Below are positions 24,501 through 39,500 of a DNA stretch of 64,000 nt, in pieces. The number at the start of each line of letters is the position of its first letter. Within the stretch, counting starts at the first letter, position 1. The notes below the pieces were generated by a model. That model worked only from the letters and a program-made list of their open reading frames with translations, searched no databases and was not told where the DNA came from. A program made the position numbers and the translations under genes. Source of the DNA: Trichopria drosophilae (lineage: Eukaryota > Arthropoda > Insecta > Hymenoptera > Diapriidae); contig CM059586.1 in assembly GCA_030407085.1 (NCBI GenBank), positions 33,839,501 to 33,903,500 on the forward strand. The letters run 5' to 3'.

Positions 24501-27500
24501 ACTGTTGAAAAATGCGTTTCGCACGAACGATCAAGTGTGCTCATCAACAGGGTCTTGATCCTCTTCACTGGACGCAAACATTTTTTTTATTATGCAATTA
24601 TTTACAATATTATCGTTTACAATATTTATAATTATCTACTTAAGTATAATGACCGAAAAATTATAAGATCATTTTTATTTATTTTAAAACGGTCGCAAAG
24701 TTTTTTGATAACATCGATAAATACTTGAATTAAGTTTATTGTATACAAAACCGGATAGCTATATACAAATTTAGATTCTATGGGGTATTTTCTACCTAAA
24801 AAAAGTCTAGTACAAAAAATGGATCTGACAATGAGACATAGAACGAGAGTGCTGAACCATTGAATTTACTAACAAAAAATCATCTTTATGTAATAACTCG
24901 TTCTTTTTAAAGTTATTTTGACGAGTTTATTCATTTAAAAAGTTTTGTTAAACCCTACTATTCATCTTTATGACATTTTGACCAATGATAAACATTTCTC
25001 ACTGTATAGCTACATAAAGGAAAAAATGCCGATTTTTACAGTTTATCAGGCCTACCTCATTTTGCTAAACAGCTAATCAAATATGGGTAAGTATATAGTA
25101 TATATATGTATATCTGCAAAGCAGCTTTTATCACAGATGTGACTCGCCCATTGGCCTTGTATGTAATGTACGTACATTCTTCAAGCCATAAAGCCATATT
25201 TTTTTAAATTTTTATTATTATTATTATTTGTTGTTGTTGTTGTTATTAGTGTTATTATTATCATTTTAATAAAAATTCGAAAAAGATCGAGAGCACAGTG
25301 AGCATTCTAATATCGCTGAATTATCAATAAACGCTCACCGTTTTTAAAAACCATTTTTCGAAAATTCTCTGACATTGAAGGGCCTTCCAGGGGCAACGAA
25401 ACTTAACGTACTCTATAATTTTCTTGGAGTGAAAATTGAGAAATTCATAATGACATTTTCACTCTATAGAGAGTCTTAAGGAATTTAGGGAGCATAGACC
25501 AATTTTCTCCTGCTAAGACCTACAACTTTTTATCATATGGTATTTCCTCAACTGTTTAACAAATTGAGTTAAACCTTAAACCCTGCAAAAATCAGCATTT
25601 CCTTCACATTATGTGAGTGTAGCTAAAGAAAGGATCATCCTAAATGAAAATGGCACATATATATGAACTGTAGATGTTAAATAACCATTTACCAGCCTAG
25701 ATTTTCAACAAGAAGTAATTTTTTCTAGAAAATTTAATAGCTCTACAAATTCACGGTATAATTCGTCTGTAATTTATAATTCCACCATATTTTTGCAAAT
25801 GTGCTCTAAGAGCTTATTTAACGATCATACATTTATCAATTGAATAAATTCTCTGAAGATGTCCAAGATTATTCCCAAACCATTTATTTAAATATTTCTA
25901 GAAGCGATCAAGACATGAATCTACATTTTTATACTAATAATTAACCCATTAAAGACCATGTGCATCTAAATTTACCATTAAGCTTAACTATCTTTTTTGT
26001 ATTAAACCTAATTTAAAAAATTGGAATATGTGCTTTTTATAGCTCAAGTCGAAATCTTTCGTGTTTGTTAAACGATACGAATGACATTAACATTTTTTAT
26101 GCGGATCCTTAGGGGTAGGTAATTAAAAAATAGAAAGATTAAAAATTCCAAAATGGCGGATATAAGATGACGGATGAATTTGTTAAAATCCATCAAAATT
26201 ATTTCAAAATTGGTACGGGTTCTTTTTATTCAGAAAAATTCAATGATGACATTCCTTTTTTTAGGAAGTGTTTTCATAAATATTCTTTTCTCGATTTATG
26301 AAATGAAGATCCAATGACTATAGACTTCTAAACCTAATAATGTAAAAACTTTAAATATCCAGAAAGTTTATCAAACGAATTTATCCAAAAAATACCGTAT
26401 TCTAAAAGTGTAACTTCAAAGAAACTCATTTGTCTTCTAATAAACTTTCTCCTGATTTGTTTCAACAGAGAAATAATCAATAACAGTAGAGCACATACCC
26501 TCAAATCTACTGCAGTTATAACCACAGTAGTGCTCGTTCCCGTTAAAAAAACAGCTTTGACCTTGGTGTTACCTTGAAGGTCGTTGTCCAGGACTTGGTC
26601 AAGTTCATGCCTGGACGTGAAATTTTCTACACTTTCCAAATCCACAATAAAAATTCGGGGCTCCCATTTAAAACATTGAATTTGATCTTGATATGACTTG
26701 CAAGGACATGTCCAAGGTCAAATAAAGGTCGCCATTTAATAGCCCGAAAAAAAAATCTTAAAACCATTATGTAAACACTTAAAATGGGACACCCTTTATG
26801 ATAACATTGATTAAACGAAATTAATAGCTTGTCTAATTACCGTACGGTATATTTTAGAATATTATCAACTTTTTAAAATTAAAATAGAGTCACCTTTTCA
26901 CTTTGTTCAGTCGTGTATTGCAATATGTTGCAACTGTCTCTACTTTTTTATGGTGGCATTAACCTTTTTTGCTCTCTATAAAATGCAAATAAAAGTTTTA
27001 TCCAATCCAAGATGAAGACGTCAACTTATTTCGATGTCGAAATAAAAAAAACTATATATATATATACACCTACTAAAATCATTATTTTATGTCAAAATCA
27101 TAACAAAAAATGTATCGGATTAATTGCTGTTAATTGGTTTCCAATAAATCATTGGCTATTTCTTTCACAAAAACACGTATTGTATTTCAAACTCAATCGG
27201 AACTAAACGACATCCTGCGAAGGTAATAAAGTCTGTAAATACTTCTACTAAAATTTCGAAAAAACGGAATAAATATATTCGGAAACATTTAGGATACCAA
27301 AAAAGGATACAAAAAATACGAAGATCATGAAAATATTTCGAAATACGAGACAAAACGAAAACAACGACGTAAATAAAGATGATGTACGCGAACATAAAAA
27401 TGATAGTTATGCAAGATTACAAAATATTTCGTATTCGTATGTAATAATCATACATTCAGTCATGACATGGTAATCGTAACATTTCAAAATTTTCGTCAAT

Positions 27501-30500
27501 GCCATCGATATGGAAGGTATGATTTTCTCGGACCGGTTTGAGGCCAAAGTGGCCTCAGGCAACGCGGAACGATGAAAGGCTGAGACTTTTCCTGCAAATT
27601 AGGCCTGAGACCGCAATTCTTGCAGAATATTAGAAAAAGTTTTTAAAAAGATTCGGACTTGATGCACTTTAACGACCTATCTCATCATCCTATTAAGAGG
27701 AAGGGCAGACACAGCCCATCACGTTGGTTCTAATAAATCACCGTGGTTAACAGGACGCACCCTCGACATTTGCCGAACTGATGTAATGCCCTGCACTTTC
27801 TCCGATTAAACAGTTCGAAAGCATACCTGCTAATCTCAAATCAGAAAATCAAGCAACCAGATTTTTACTGCGATGCCCTGATTTCCCTAGACAATGCTAA
27901 CGAGAGGCTTACCTAGAAATTTTTCATTTTAAGCTCTTCGTATATTCAGTATCTGAACATGAATTTGCGTGTACTTACTATCGTTAAAAAAGATTTTAAT
28001 TTGCTGCCTACTGTAAGTAGATTGAATCTTTAAGCTTTAATTTTTGTTTAATACGGGTATAGATACTAACTAGCTTCGATACCGTCACGATAGATCCATC
28101 TTTTTGACCTTGCTTTATGAAGGCTATTTCAATTAAAGCGAAATTCCTAGGCCAAATTGTACAAATACATTTTTCAAATGTCACATGCGCATAAATTTAT
28201 TTTTCGTATTTTTGAAAATATATTACTTTTTATAATTATTCTAAAATTCTTCTAAAATTCAAGTAATTGAATACACTAAAATATCTAGTTAAAACAACAA
28301 AAATTCTGGACGACGGACATAATCTCTTCTGAGTGAAAATTTACACTCTTCAATAAATATTATTTTTTTGATCAGTTTACTTTTTTTTATCAATTAGAAA
28401 AATTCAGAATATTGGGTACATTCGTTTCCCTTAAAACTGTAAGCGTATTTAACTCTTTTTCATTTGTCATGCACTTCATATTAAGGAGTAATAACAGTTA
28501 TGCTTCCTGATGATAAATGGTTATTCGTTTTTCTAGCGAGCTCAGAATGGATTGCTGCTAGAGTCGTTACTGAGCTTTTATGACATCTATAATACACTGA
28601 CAATATTGCATGTTTGCCATGTTTACATAGAGCTTTATGTAGCGCGAGTATGTTGTTTATGAATGGCGTGTACAAAATAGATGATGCAGACATAAATATG
28701 TCTGTTTTGCTTGTTTTTAAATAAGAAACTTGGAGTACATTATTATAAATATTATTAAAAATACTTTTTAGTAAACGAATTATATGGAGTTACTCAACAA
28801 TTTTCTTTCAAATTTTCCAACGTTTCTGGGTCAGAAACTTCGTTTATAATACAAAATACTGACTATAGCGCCACCTGCTCCGAGTTATGATTGAATTGTG
28901 TCATGATTTTGAACTTATTGATGCAAATCGGGAGAAAGTCTATAGTTTTCTTGATAGGTCATTTTTTTAGAGTTTGTCCGTTATTTTTTCTAAAATCAAG
29001 AAGCATACAAAAAATTGAGAAAAATCTCCGTCTTTGCATGACTGCATTAATTCATGTTTCTAAAATTGTGTTACATTTCTGAATTGGGCCGATAAGTTTT
29101 TTATTGCAGAAGAGAAACTACTAAGACCTATGAAGTCAAAAACGCGATAAATATATTAGACAGTAGCGTAAATCATTTATAAAAAATAATATCATAAAAA
29201 TTGAAATCAATGATATACTATTCACTAAAAAAGTTTGGAATTTCAAGAAAGGTCTAATCAATATTATCAAACCAAAAGGCCGAAATTTCTCTTTCGGAAC
29301 TTTTTAACCTGACATAAATGAGATTTTTTAAATGCTGCTTGAAATTAACTCTTATACCGTTACGATATCTGTATAACCTCTTATAAAGTTTCAGGAAAGT
29401 GTTCCTATTCCAGATCCCTCCCTTTCGGAATAATTAACCATTTATACTTAAAAATCAAAATCTGCAATAAATTCTGTTATTTGTTAAAATTAATTAATAT
29501 TTTCTTAGTAACCTCAATTACTTAGTAGTTCTACAATCCCAAAATTGAATTGAACGAAAATATTCGCAATTTATTTTTCTCAACTCATATCTCAAAACAC
29601 AATTTGTCAGTATTAGTTTTCCTAAATGAATAGTTTGATTGGAACTTATAAAACAAATCAGTAGTAAAGTCTGTCAGAGATTGACATAAAATTTGTTCAG
29701 AGAATAGGAGTAATCATCATTGATTTACTTTCTTTCTTTCTTTTATCAATTATACTTACACCAATGGAAGAAACTTTTGTAATTTTTATTATGTTGTAAC
29801 AATAGAATTCTGCAATACAATCTCGAATGATTTAGTTTTCTTATACGGTTTTTGGAAAGCATTTTTGATAAGGCAATATATAGTTTACATTCTGAAATAT
29901 GTTAATAATGTTGTACACAACTTGTACTTGATATATTTTTCTTAACTAATAGACTTTACTCGCTAGTTTTTCCGGACACTACTATTTTGGGAGCAGAAAA
30001 CTTTTAAAATAAAATGCTAATTATTCAATATTTAAATGCCATACGTTAACCCTCCAAATTCTGATTAAATTCTTTCATTTAACACTTATTATTGCTATCA
30101 TTCCTATTTTCTGTTACTAGTTAATACTCTATTCAAAGATCAAGAGTTATCATATTCACAACCAAATGCTGTTAATAAGGTGAATTATTTATAATATCAT
30201 AAGTAAGTATACTTCTAGATGTACTTATTTTAACAGATAGTTATGAAGCTCAAAATGTACAACTCATGTTGTAATCATGTACCAAATATATCCTATGAAA
30301 TTAAGCGAATACAAATCCTTTGCATTCATACATTTTTAATAACTACATTATCCATTTATATTTGAAGGTACAGAAACAACTATATTAACTGTAAATATGA
30401 GGTAAATATCTGAAGATAAATAAATATGAAAAGTAAAAATATGAAGTAATCAGTATATAAACACTCAACAATAAATTTCCTTATTTCGAGTAAATATTTA

Positions 30501-33500
30501 CTTGAATAGTGCAACAAAATATTTACTTAAAATAAGGAAATATTTTCTTAATTTAAATAAATATTTACTTGCTGGATAACATCAAATTAATATTTAGTTG
30601 AATTAACAAACTTTTTTTTCTATTATAAGTAAATATTTTGTTGCGTCTATTCAAGTAAATATTTACTTGAAATTAGGGCATTTTTTTTCAGTGAAGAGAT
30701 AATTTGAGAAACTTGTGGAAATCTTTCAAAGTAGTCAATTTTCAAGTAGAGCCTACAAATTAAAATTTCTAGTTCCAAAAATAAATTTTAGATAAAGAAG
30801 TAACAGTATGTCGATATACTTACTCTTTCCAGAATTCGAGAAAACTGGACATTTCAACGGTACTATTTTCCTCTCCCCCTGCGGCAATGAACAAGGGGAC
30901 TTTCCAATAATGCGGTATATCACAGGCCTGTAATAGAAAAGATCTTTCTTAAATTCGTACCAGAATCAATTTAAGTTCTGCTTTTACCTGCTCCAATATT
31001 TTATTTACAAGTAATTTCCTCATTACCATAATTAATAACCTTTAAGAACCTTATGATTTTCGTATGGGAACATCTTAAGAGGACTGATTATATAGAATCA
31101 TAAATAACTTTCTCCGATCAAATTGCAACGATTTTTTAAGAATATTGAAATCATAACTTATGAAGCCAAATCGAAAAAATCAATGGATATCGACGTGACT
31201 CCGACTGTATAAATAGACGTGATATGATAAGGGGATCTATATATACGGGGTGAATTATTCAAGGTATAAAATGAGTGAAACTCTTAACCAATGACGATTT
31301 ATTTAGATTTAATTTATAAAATAATAAAAAAGTAAACCCATTTTATAATCGAAGACTTAAATATTGATATTGAAAAGTACAATGTTTAATGCCCTCACGA
31401 CAACTATAATTTTAAATTCTGATAAGTTTTTGAAAACCGAATAGTGGATTGAAACCCCTTTTTAACCCGTTAACGCCCAAATGTAAAAAAAGTTGATTGC
31501 AATTTCAATATGAAATAAATTTCGAAAAAAATCAAAACTATCAGATTCTATCATTTTCAAGACCGCACTTTCGAATGGTAGTAAGAAAATGTTTAAAAAA
31601 TTGCAATTTATATATGATTTTAACATATATAGTAGAAAAACATGACTTTTTCAGGACGCATTTTTTACAAATATCGAGTTTTCGACACGATATCTTTCTT
31701 TGAGTGAGCCAAAATATATTGCAAGGGTGCACTGAATAGTTGTACTTAAAAGATACACTGGTATATATTTGAACTTTTCGATATCAGATTCAAAATGGCC
31801 ACTGTATTTACAAATTCCTTTTCAAAATATAACAATTTTTTTCTTGAAAACTATGGACTTTAGAGAAAATGTTATAAGAAGTATTATGTTCTAGAATAAG
31901 TCGAAGAATTCCCTCGATTTTTTTTAGGATGTAGGTATTGTCACAATTTTTTATTTTCGAAAAATTCGGAATATCGAAATTTTTAAAAAAGCCATTTAAA
32001 ATTAGCAAAGAGTATTCTTTAACCAATTCTAAGACATTTTCGCGCTATGGACATTTGCGTCAAAGTCTATAGTTTTCAACAAAAAAAAATTATTAAACTT
32101 TTATGGATTTCAAGACTAATAATTAATTTTCTTGAAAACTACAGAGTTTAGAGAAATTTGCCTTATTAGAAGTAGTTAAAGAATACTCTCCAATTTTTTC
32201 AGATTTTTTAAATGACCTTTTTCAAAAATAATGTAAACAAAAGTTGTTATCTTTGCACTTCATCTTACATAATTTAAAAAATATTTACTTACACTAAAAA
32301 AACTAACTGTCTCAAAGTGTTTCATTTAAAGAGCATTAGATGGTACCTTGCCTCATCATGAGACACTTTCTCTTCAAATGAGACACTTTGGTGTAAAATA
32401 CTTTATTCTGCGGTGAATGACCCTGAAAACAACATTTTGAATCCTGTCTGTCCCCTGTATTTATTTGTCACATTGCTACTGCAAAAACCGGAGTCTTAGA
32501 CGCGTTTGTTCCCATTTTTAAGACATTTTCGAATTTCGTATCAGGAGATGTTATTTCCCCAAAATACAGTTCGAATATCCGTATATAATGGTCAACACAT
32601 AACCTAAAAATATGTAAAAAATGGAAGAATATTCACGTTCGGTTTGTAATTTTCGGGCAATTTACGTTCCGGTATTAATTAAACGAAGTGACAATAGAAG
32701 TGTCTCCAGTCCATAAACGTAGTTTCAATATCAATGTTTACTGTTCGATACATAACCTAAAAGTGTATCGAATGTATAAAAATAGTATAAATAATCATAT
32801 TCGATGTGTAATATTCGTGCAAATTAAATATTGAAAAAATGGACAATTATGGACTTACAAAATTGATATTTAAAAACGAGTTTTATGAAGAGCAATCGAG
32901 CTTAGTTTATAATAAATTAGTGTATTTTAGGAAAACTGTATTTTTAGATCTTGTCTTGAGGAAATATGAAGTTGGTGATTTCGAAAAATAAGAACAAAGC
33001 CTATTATTTACTCAAATGTTATACAGTGGCTCAATCTATTATGACCGGTTATATTCGACTATTTTACGAAATTTACAAGCATAATTAAAAACAACGTAAA
33101 CTAGGGAATAAAAATTCATGGAATTCTAAATGTATGTTTTTTGGGTGAAAATCAGAAGTCTTATGTGTTCCCAAACTAAATCATAAATAGAATATAAGAA
33201 TGATTTGTAATTTCTTGTAAATTTGTTTGGCAATTTTAGAGAAGATAATATATTACATATGATTTGAAATTAACTATTACCTTCGTTATTACGTGAAATT
33301 CTGGTCGGGGAGCTCGTTGACCCGGAAGACTCTGGAACGCTGCCACTATCCGAGCAACCGTTGACTCTTCTTGTTCAAGCGTCGGAGGATTTCCGTCAGG
33401 AAAGTAAAACCTTCGAAAAAATCATGTTGTGTAATTAAAACGTCAGCCCAAGTAACCCGCCATGAAATTACACAGTTTCCAAACAATTACCTTGGTATAT

Positions 33501-36500
33501 CGACCTTAGTTATATTGGGTTTCGACTGACTATTAAGTTTCATTAACTGTGGTAAACTCTCCGATCGAACCTTTTGGGCTTCATGCTGAAATAAAAATCA
33601 AAGTGTAAATCCACAGAAAATCCACTTAAAAAAATGACGCTCAAAATGCTGAACATAATTGCATTGCCTCAAGAGACTTTCCTTCGATACATTCCGATGC
33701 ACTCGTTTGAGACTAGCAACTCGAGGCCAAACTGTGATTATAAAAAAATGTAAGAAAAAAAGCTCAAGGAAAGTTTCTGCCTGTAAATGTACTCCGCAGA
33801 ATTTTTTAAAAAATGCCATCGGTAATTTAACTGGTTTTTGCGAAAAAAGTTGCTTGATCTAATGTTAATTTTATATCGAATCTTAATCGATTGAACGACA
33901 AAAGATTTCTTCATATGCATTCAAGGACACACTTATGCAGTTGCCTCCTCCATAATTCTTTCATAGAGACATTAGAACCCGTCTAACACGTACAATGTGT
34001 GCTATGGGTGCTCCCACTTAGAAACGTTGTTCATTTCGTCCATACTGCCTACCATTTGTGCCACGCCTGTTAATAACGATTGATACGTCAAACCATGCAT
34101 TTCATTCTATCTCTTAATAAACCCAAATTAAGCTCTGAAAAATGTATATGAAATAAGTATATGATATCACTTTTAATTACAAAAGCGATTCAATTTCATG
34201 CACAAAAACAGGATTTGGAAAGTTCAATTTTTAATTTTTGTTTAATTCAAATAAATTAATTTTGAATTTCGAGTTGTGCCATTATTACAATGAAAGAAAT
34301 AAGAACAAAACTTACACTGAAAAGAATTAGTAATTTTGACTAAATATGTGGTTGCCGATTAGCACCTAAATATTTAGTCAATGCTACAAATTAGTGCTTC
34401 CAACTACATCAAGATACCGATTGATTCAACAACATTTAATTAATTCAACTCTAACATGTGGATGGCATTACTTAATATTTGTCTGCTAACAGGCAACCAC
34501 ATATTTGATAAATATTAATAATTTTTGTTCTCATTGTAATATTGTAAAAAACTCTTTTTAATTTTTCACGGAGTGAGAGGCATAGAGTGGAAACCTATAT
34601 GGCAACTCTTCGATGAAGAGTGAAAATACTTACGCTTTGCGCTTTATTCTCATTAGAGTGAACATTTTTCTGTGAATTTTTATTCAAAGTATAAAAAAGT
34701 TGTTTGGATTCAAATCGTTCACTTCAGAAATTTATAAAATAATGCTTCGAGGACAGACTTGCACTTCCTTAAGGTATAGAATTAATAATTTTTGTAAATT
34801 GTCCTATGACGATAGTACTTTCTTCTATTTATCATAAAACTATGTTATAAATAAAAAGTAATTCACTAATACCCAACATGTAATCTAATGATACCTGTAG
34901 CTTTTGAAAATGGACATCCGATATTTCATTATAGGTACGAATATTGATACAATAAAACTACTAAACTTCAAGAGATTAGATATGATTAGAATATTACACC
35001 ATATTCTTATGTAAAAATAATCAGCTGACATTTTCAGTTTGACCTGTTATATAATTTAATTCTTTGCAATTTTTTACTATGCATTTTACTAGTTATCTCA
35101 TCGCCATGTCGATTTATACATACATACAATTTATACAGGAATTATCTTAGGAACTCTTCATTATTTAGAATTAGTAGTAAGTACAATGAAGCGAACCCCC
35201 AAACAAAATCAATTTACGTGAATACATGTGCAGTACTTCAGAGTATTTTTTTAGTTTATTTAATTTTACTTTATTTTTCTTATTTTGTGTCGTTTTTTTC
35301 CTCTGCGATAGAATTTATTGTATTTAAGAAGAGGCGTAAACATACTTTAAAATTGCATATCAAAATAACAAGAAAGATATAGTATCCTCTTTAATTTATT
35401 TACAAATATGTAATGTTTTATTAATAACTTGGCATAAATACATACATTTTCTATTGTCACAACGTTTACGTTTGAAATTATGTTTCTCTACTTTTAACAT
35501 TTTTGTTTGTCCCTTCTATCAAATTTTATTTTCTTAACTAGAACCCAGAAATAAAATACTGAAATATTTAAATATTTAAATAAATCATTTGTGTCCATAA
35601 AAAATTATTGACAGGATAATGACCACCCATTTTCAATTAACATGCAATGTTGACTAGCAGGATTTAATATGCATTTTCACAAATCAGATAAATAAGAAAT
35701 AATTTTCTCGATTGGTCAAATTCATTTCAAATCATGCAATTGGTTAAGGTAAAAATTGTAAATTTAGTAGGTGATTGAGCATATTATTCTTCAAAGAAAA
35801 TAAGAGGATACATATTTTGTCGAATTTGAAAAAGATCATTTTGAACAAAGTCAAGAGAATTTCAACTTTTAACGATAAATTACATTTAGAAAAATATTAG
35901 TTTTTTCGACCATTGTATCTAATTACAGTATTTAAAAAGTTTTTGTATTTTCAGGTCGTATACATTTGGACGGAAACTTAATTTATTGTTGAACGAATTA
36001 TATTTTTTTTCTCTTGTAAAATTATAATTCATTCAACATTAAATTCAACATTATACGACATGAAAATACCAAAACTTTTTAAATACTGTAATTTGACGAT
36101 GAAAATTGAAAACATGTTAAAACATTCTTGTTTCGTGTGCTATTTGTTACCCAAATAAGATGATTAATTATCTTTTGATGGTTCTTATAGGTGACTTTGT
36201 ATTCTTTAAAAATTCATTCGAAATTAAGAAAAATCTTTAAAATTAACAAAATGGCAGTAGATTTTAACTCAATTTTTAAATTATAAACTCAATTTTCTCA
36301 AAAACCCTCACTTTTTCTGATTTAAAATTTTACCGTACATTTTTATCAATATGAAGAAAAATTAACATGTTCAAGCAGACAAAACCAATTTGTATTATTT
36401 GTCAAATGTTTTTTGTTAATTCTTCGGACTAACAAATTACAAATATGTCTAATAATAAGATCGAAAAACTATAAAAAAGGTGTTTTTTATGCAGATCTCA

Positions 36501-39500
36501 TCGAAAATAAGTTTAAAGCGGACTAAGCCGAATTTATTGCTATAAAAATCATTAATAGAAGGGGGATAGAGAAGACCGCTGCTAGTAGTCTAAAAGTTAA
36601 GCATTTCCCTTGTCTTGATATGTGTGTGTGTTTTGTACTAATTTGTATCCAAAAAATCTCGCTAGATAGAATCAGTACAGAAATATTGGTTCTTAAAAAC
36701 CGCTTCATACGAAGTACACCAATTTTTCCAAAACTATTACGGGAATTATTTGTAATATGAAAGCTGAGATATTACGAAACGTTTTTAACATTTGTAAAGT
36801 AAAAAATCAAAAATAGTGGGAAAAGCACCAACTAGTCCCGGTGTCCTACAATGAAGGAAATGCATATTAAAAATTCATTAAAAAATACCATTTTGTTGAG
36901 AATTTGATGCTCTTTTTTTTATTTGAAACACTTTTTATTCCAATTAATATTATCGAAAATATCTGCAACAAAACGAAAAAAATTCATACGTTTTGTTCAA
37001 GTTTTATCGATCTACTACCGATTTCTATTATTATATTCGTAACCAAGAGGCAAGTATCTGTTAAACTAGTCTATTATACGAATTTATCGCAATATTGTGT
37101 CGTTTTCGGAGGATTACCAAAAAATGTTGGAAAATAATTCTCCTAACTCCAAATATGGTTTAGCCCCCTTGAGACTTATATTAATCGTTTTACATATTGA
37201 TAACAGTTTATGGTAGAAATTTGTAAAAATTAAGTATATTTATTTATAGAAAAACTGCTCTTATATAAACAGTTTTTTTTTTAATTTCAAATGACTTCAT
37301 CAGACAATAGTTATATTGTTAATGGTACGCCTAAAAGCACTAGCCCCCGCTACATGAAAAAAATCTAGGAAGTTACTCATGTTCATTAATAAAGAAAATA
37401 AAATAAATAATTAAACTGATCACACATCGTTGAAATGCAAGTAGTGAATTACTATTACAATTAAAAAAAATAATATGAAAATGGACGTCATGAAATCATG
37501 TTCCTACTCAAATTAAGTAAATTAATATGAATAAATTATAAATATTTAACAAAAAATTAAATATTCCCATCTAACCTAGAGAGTAGCGAAATTTTTTACC
37601 GTTTCATTGACCCATCCCTGACCAGAAAACATTGACTTATCAAAATTCTTGAATGAACGCCAAGATATACACGTTTATTCGTTATTGACATACTAAAAAC
37701 TATGCTCATAAATGAAATGTATAACGCTTTCTACTCCTATCTTGTATCAAGCACGTGGCTTGGATTTAATACAAAAATTATCAGTAAATATGAATACCAT
37801 GTATCGTTTTAAACCAACGGCAGTATTTTTAGTTATCTTTCGAAAATATGAATAGGTTATACTTGAAATAGCCAGCAGTTTACTATAAATATTTAACCTG
37901 GTAGAAATGGTGTCTAAATATTGCATAATTTTCGTTTAATAAACTTGTGCACAGATCAGTTTGAATAAATAATAATATAGTCATTTTCCTATTGAGAATG
38001 TAATCATTTCCAGTACATTTAAAAAGTATATTAACCCTAATTGCAACAGAGTTAATCGGAATCTACAAAATAAATGATTTCGGGTTCATCGGTATAATTA
38101 TATAGAAATGTCAACTATATTGCATTGCTCTTATGGTTTTGGTAGATGCAAATAAAGTTACCGAATGCCTACTTTTGACAATTTAACAAAATGAATTAAA
38201 AATAACAAAATAACATTTTAGAAAAATGTTGAAGAACTAGTAGATATGCCTAGTTTCATATGCAGTTTACCGTGAAGATGAAATACATGGCGGTGATGAA
38301 AGTCATGCTAAAAGACGAAGCTGACATGATTCAAGAAATTAGTAACAAGAGATTATGTTTTAGTATGACGGATATAGTTAATGATGAGTTTGAAGAGGAG
38401 GAGCTCGACAATTTTCGTGATTCGCCGGCATGTTTTGTTGTCTGTCTATTTTCTGGATACCAAAAACTATAGCCGATATTACTTGTTCAGTAAAAACTTT
38501 CTGTCACTCTTCACCGACTCTAAAACAAACCTAACCTAACCTAACCTCCTTTTCTTTACTACGTTCGTGAATCAATTTGTTGTACACATCGACAATAACA
38601 GAAAAAAATATATCCACATTTTGTACATACTGCTTATCTTGTCCATTCATTTTATGTTGTGGATTTATTTTATGTAATCATTTTGAATAGTGTTACTTAA
38701 CAGTTTTTAGCCAAGATTTTTCAACCAATTCGTGACAGTTTAAATCCGGTTATTTTTGTGCAATACCTAGATAGTTTTGTACAAAAAAATGTTTTACTGA
38801 CTTGTCTCCACGCTGAAAAAAATAAGTCTTAATTAAAGACCATGGACAATATATTTTCAAGACGCAACAAAAACATGCCTAGTATAAAAAAGCTAAGCTT
38901 ATATATGCATTGATTACATTTAAGGAAATTTAAATTGATGATCAGATTTATAATTTGTCTTGCTAGTTTGTAATCATTTTTAATTCATGTATGTATATGT
39001 ATATGTAATAATATTAAAACAAGTAACTTTGTCAGAAAATAGACTGAATGAAAAAAAGCTGGACAGAATATCTAGCAGGGATTATTTTTCGGAATACTGA
39101 AAATTTACCAATTTTTTACCAATTAAAATTAAACGATTACGTAGTAGAATGTGATAAAAAGTATGAAACAATTTTAATACCTGAAAGGGTACTCATTTTT
39201 TTAATCATACTATCGACGTACTAATGGATGTATTTATGTACAGAATAAATTACGATATTGAACATAGTATCAATGACAAGCGTTATAAATAATAAAGGAC
39301 AATCTAAATATACGCCGGTCGATGTAAAGAAACTCACACTATACAAAGTTTAATTACTTATTTAATTACTTAAATGACTAAATTTTCTCTAACTAAACAA
39401 ATCTATATCGTTTAATAAGTATGGTTGTTTTCATTTCTACCCAAAGTTAATTCCTTTACTATGACAGTTATAAAACATGTAACTGGTTTACTTCCAAAAT

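Larger units (their letters stand above)
13181..30823 (-). other. Intron 4 (17643 bp)
   Basis: The largest intron. It holds the long-inverted-repeat element (13752-15701), the alternating repeat monomers (16486-16712), hairpins at 17694-17737, 20998-21198 and 24090-24351, a trinucleotide repeat (25211-25263), a CTCF-like site (28867-28880) and the inverted-repeat element at 30462-30693. Higher-GC single-copy patches occur at 17740-18010, 23680-23860 and 27500-27800. The rest (for example 18700-20500, 21200-23600 and 28900-30400) is AT-rich with no recognised gene. Confidence 0.7.

Noticed and set aside
26334..26720. 103-codon minus-strand ORF beginning MDLESVENFTSRHE in a region rich in AAGGTCA words
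   Set aside because: The region looks like a diverged dispersed repeat rather than a gene, and no domain is visible; a repeat search would be needed to place it.
28481..28693. 70-codon minus-strand ORF with a moderately protein-like composition
   Set aside because: No motif recognised, no splice continuation and no second copy; kept out as unsupported.
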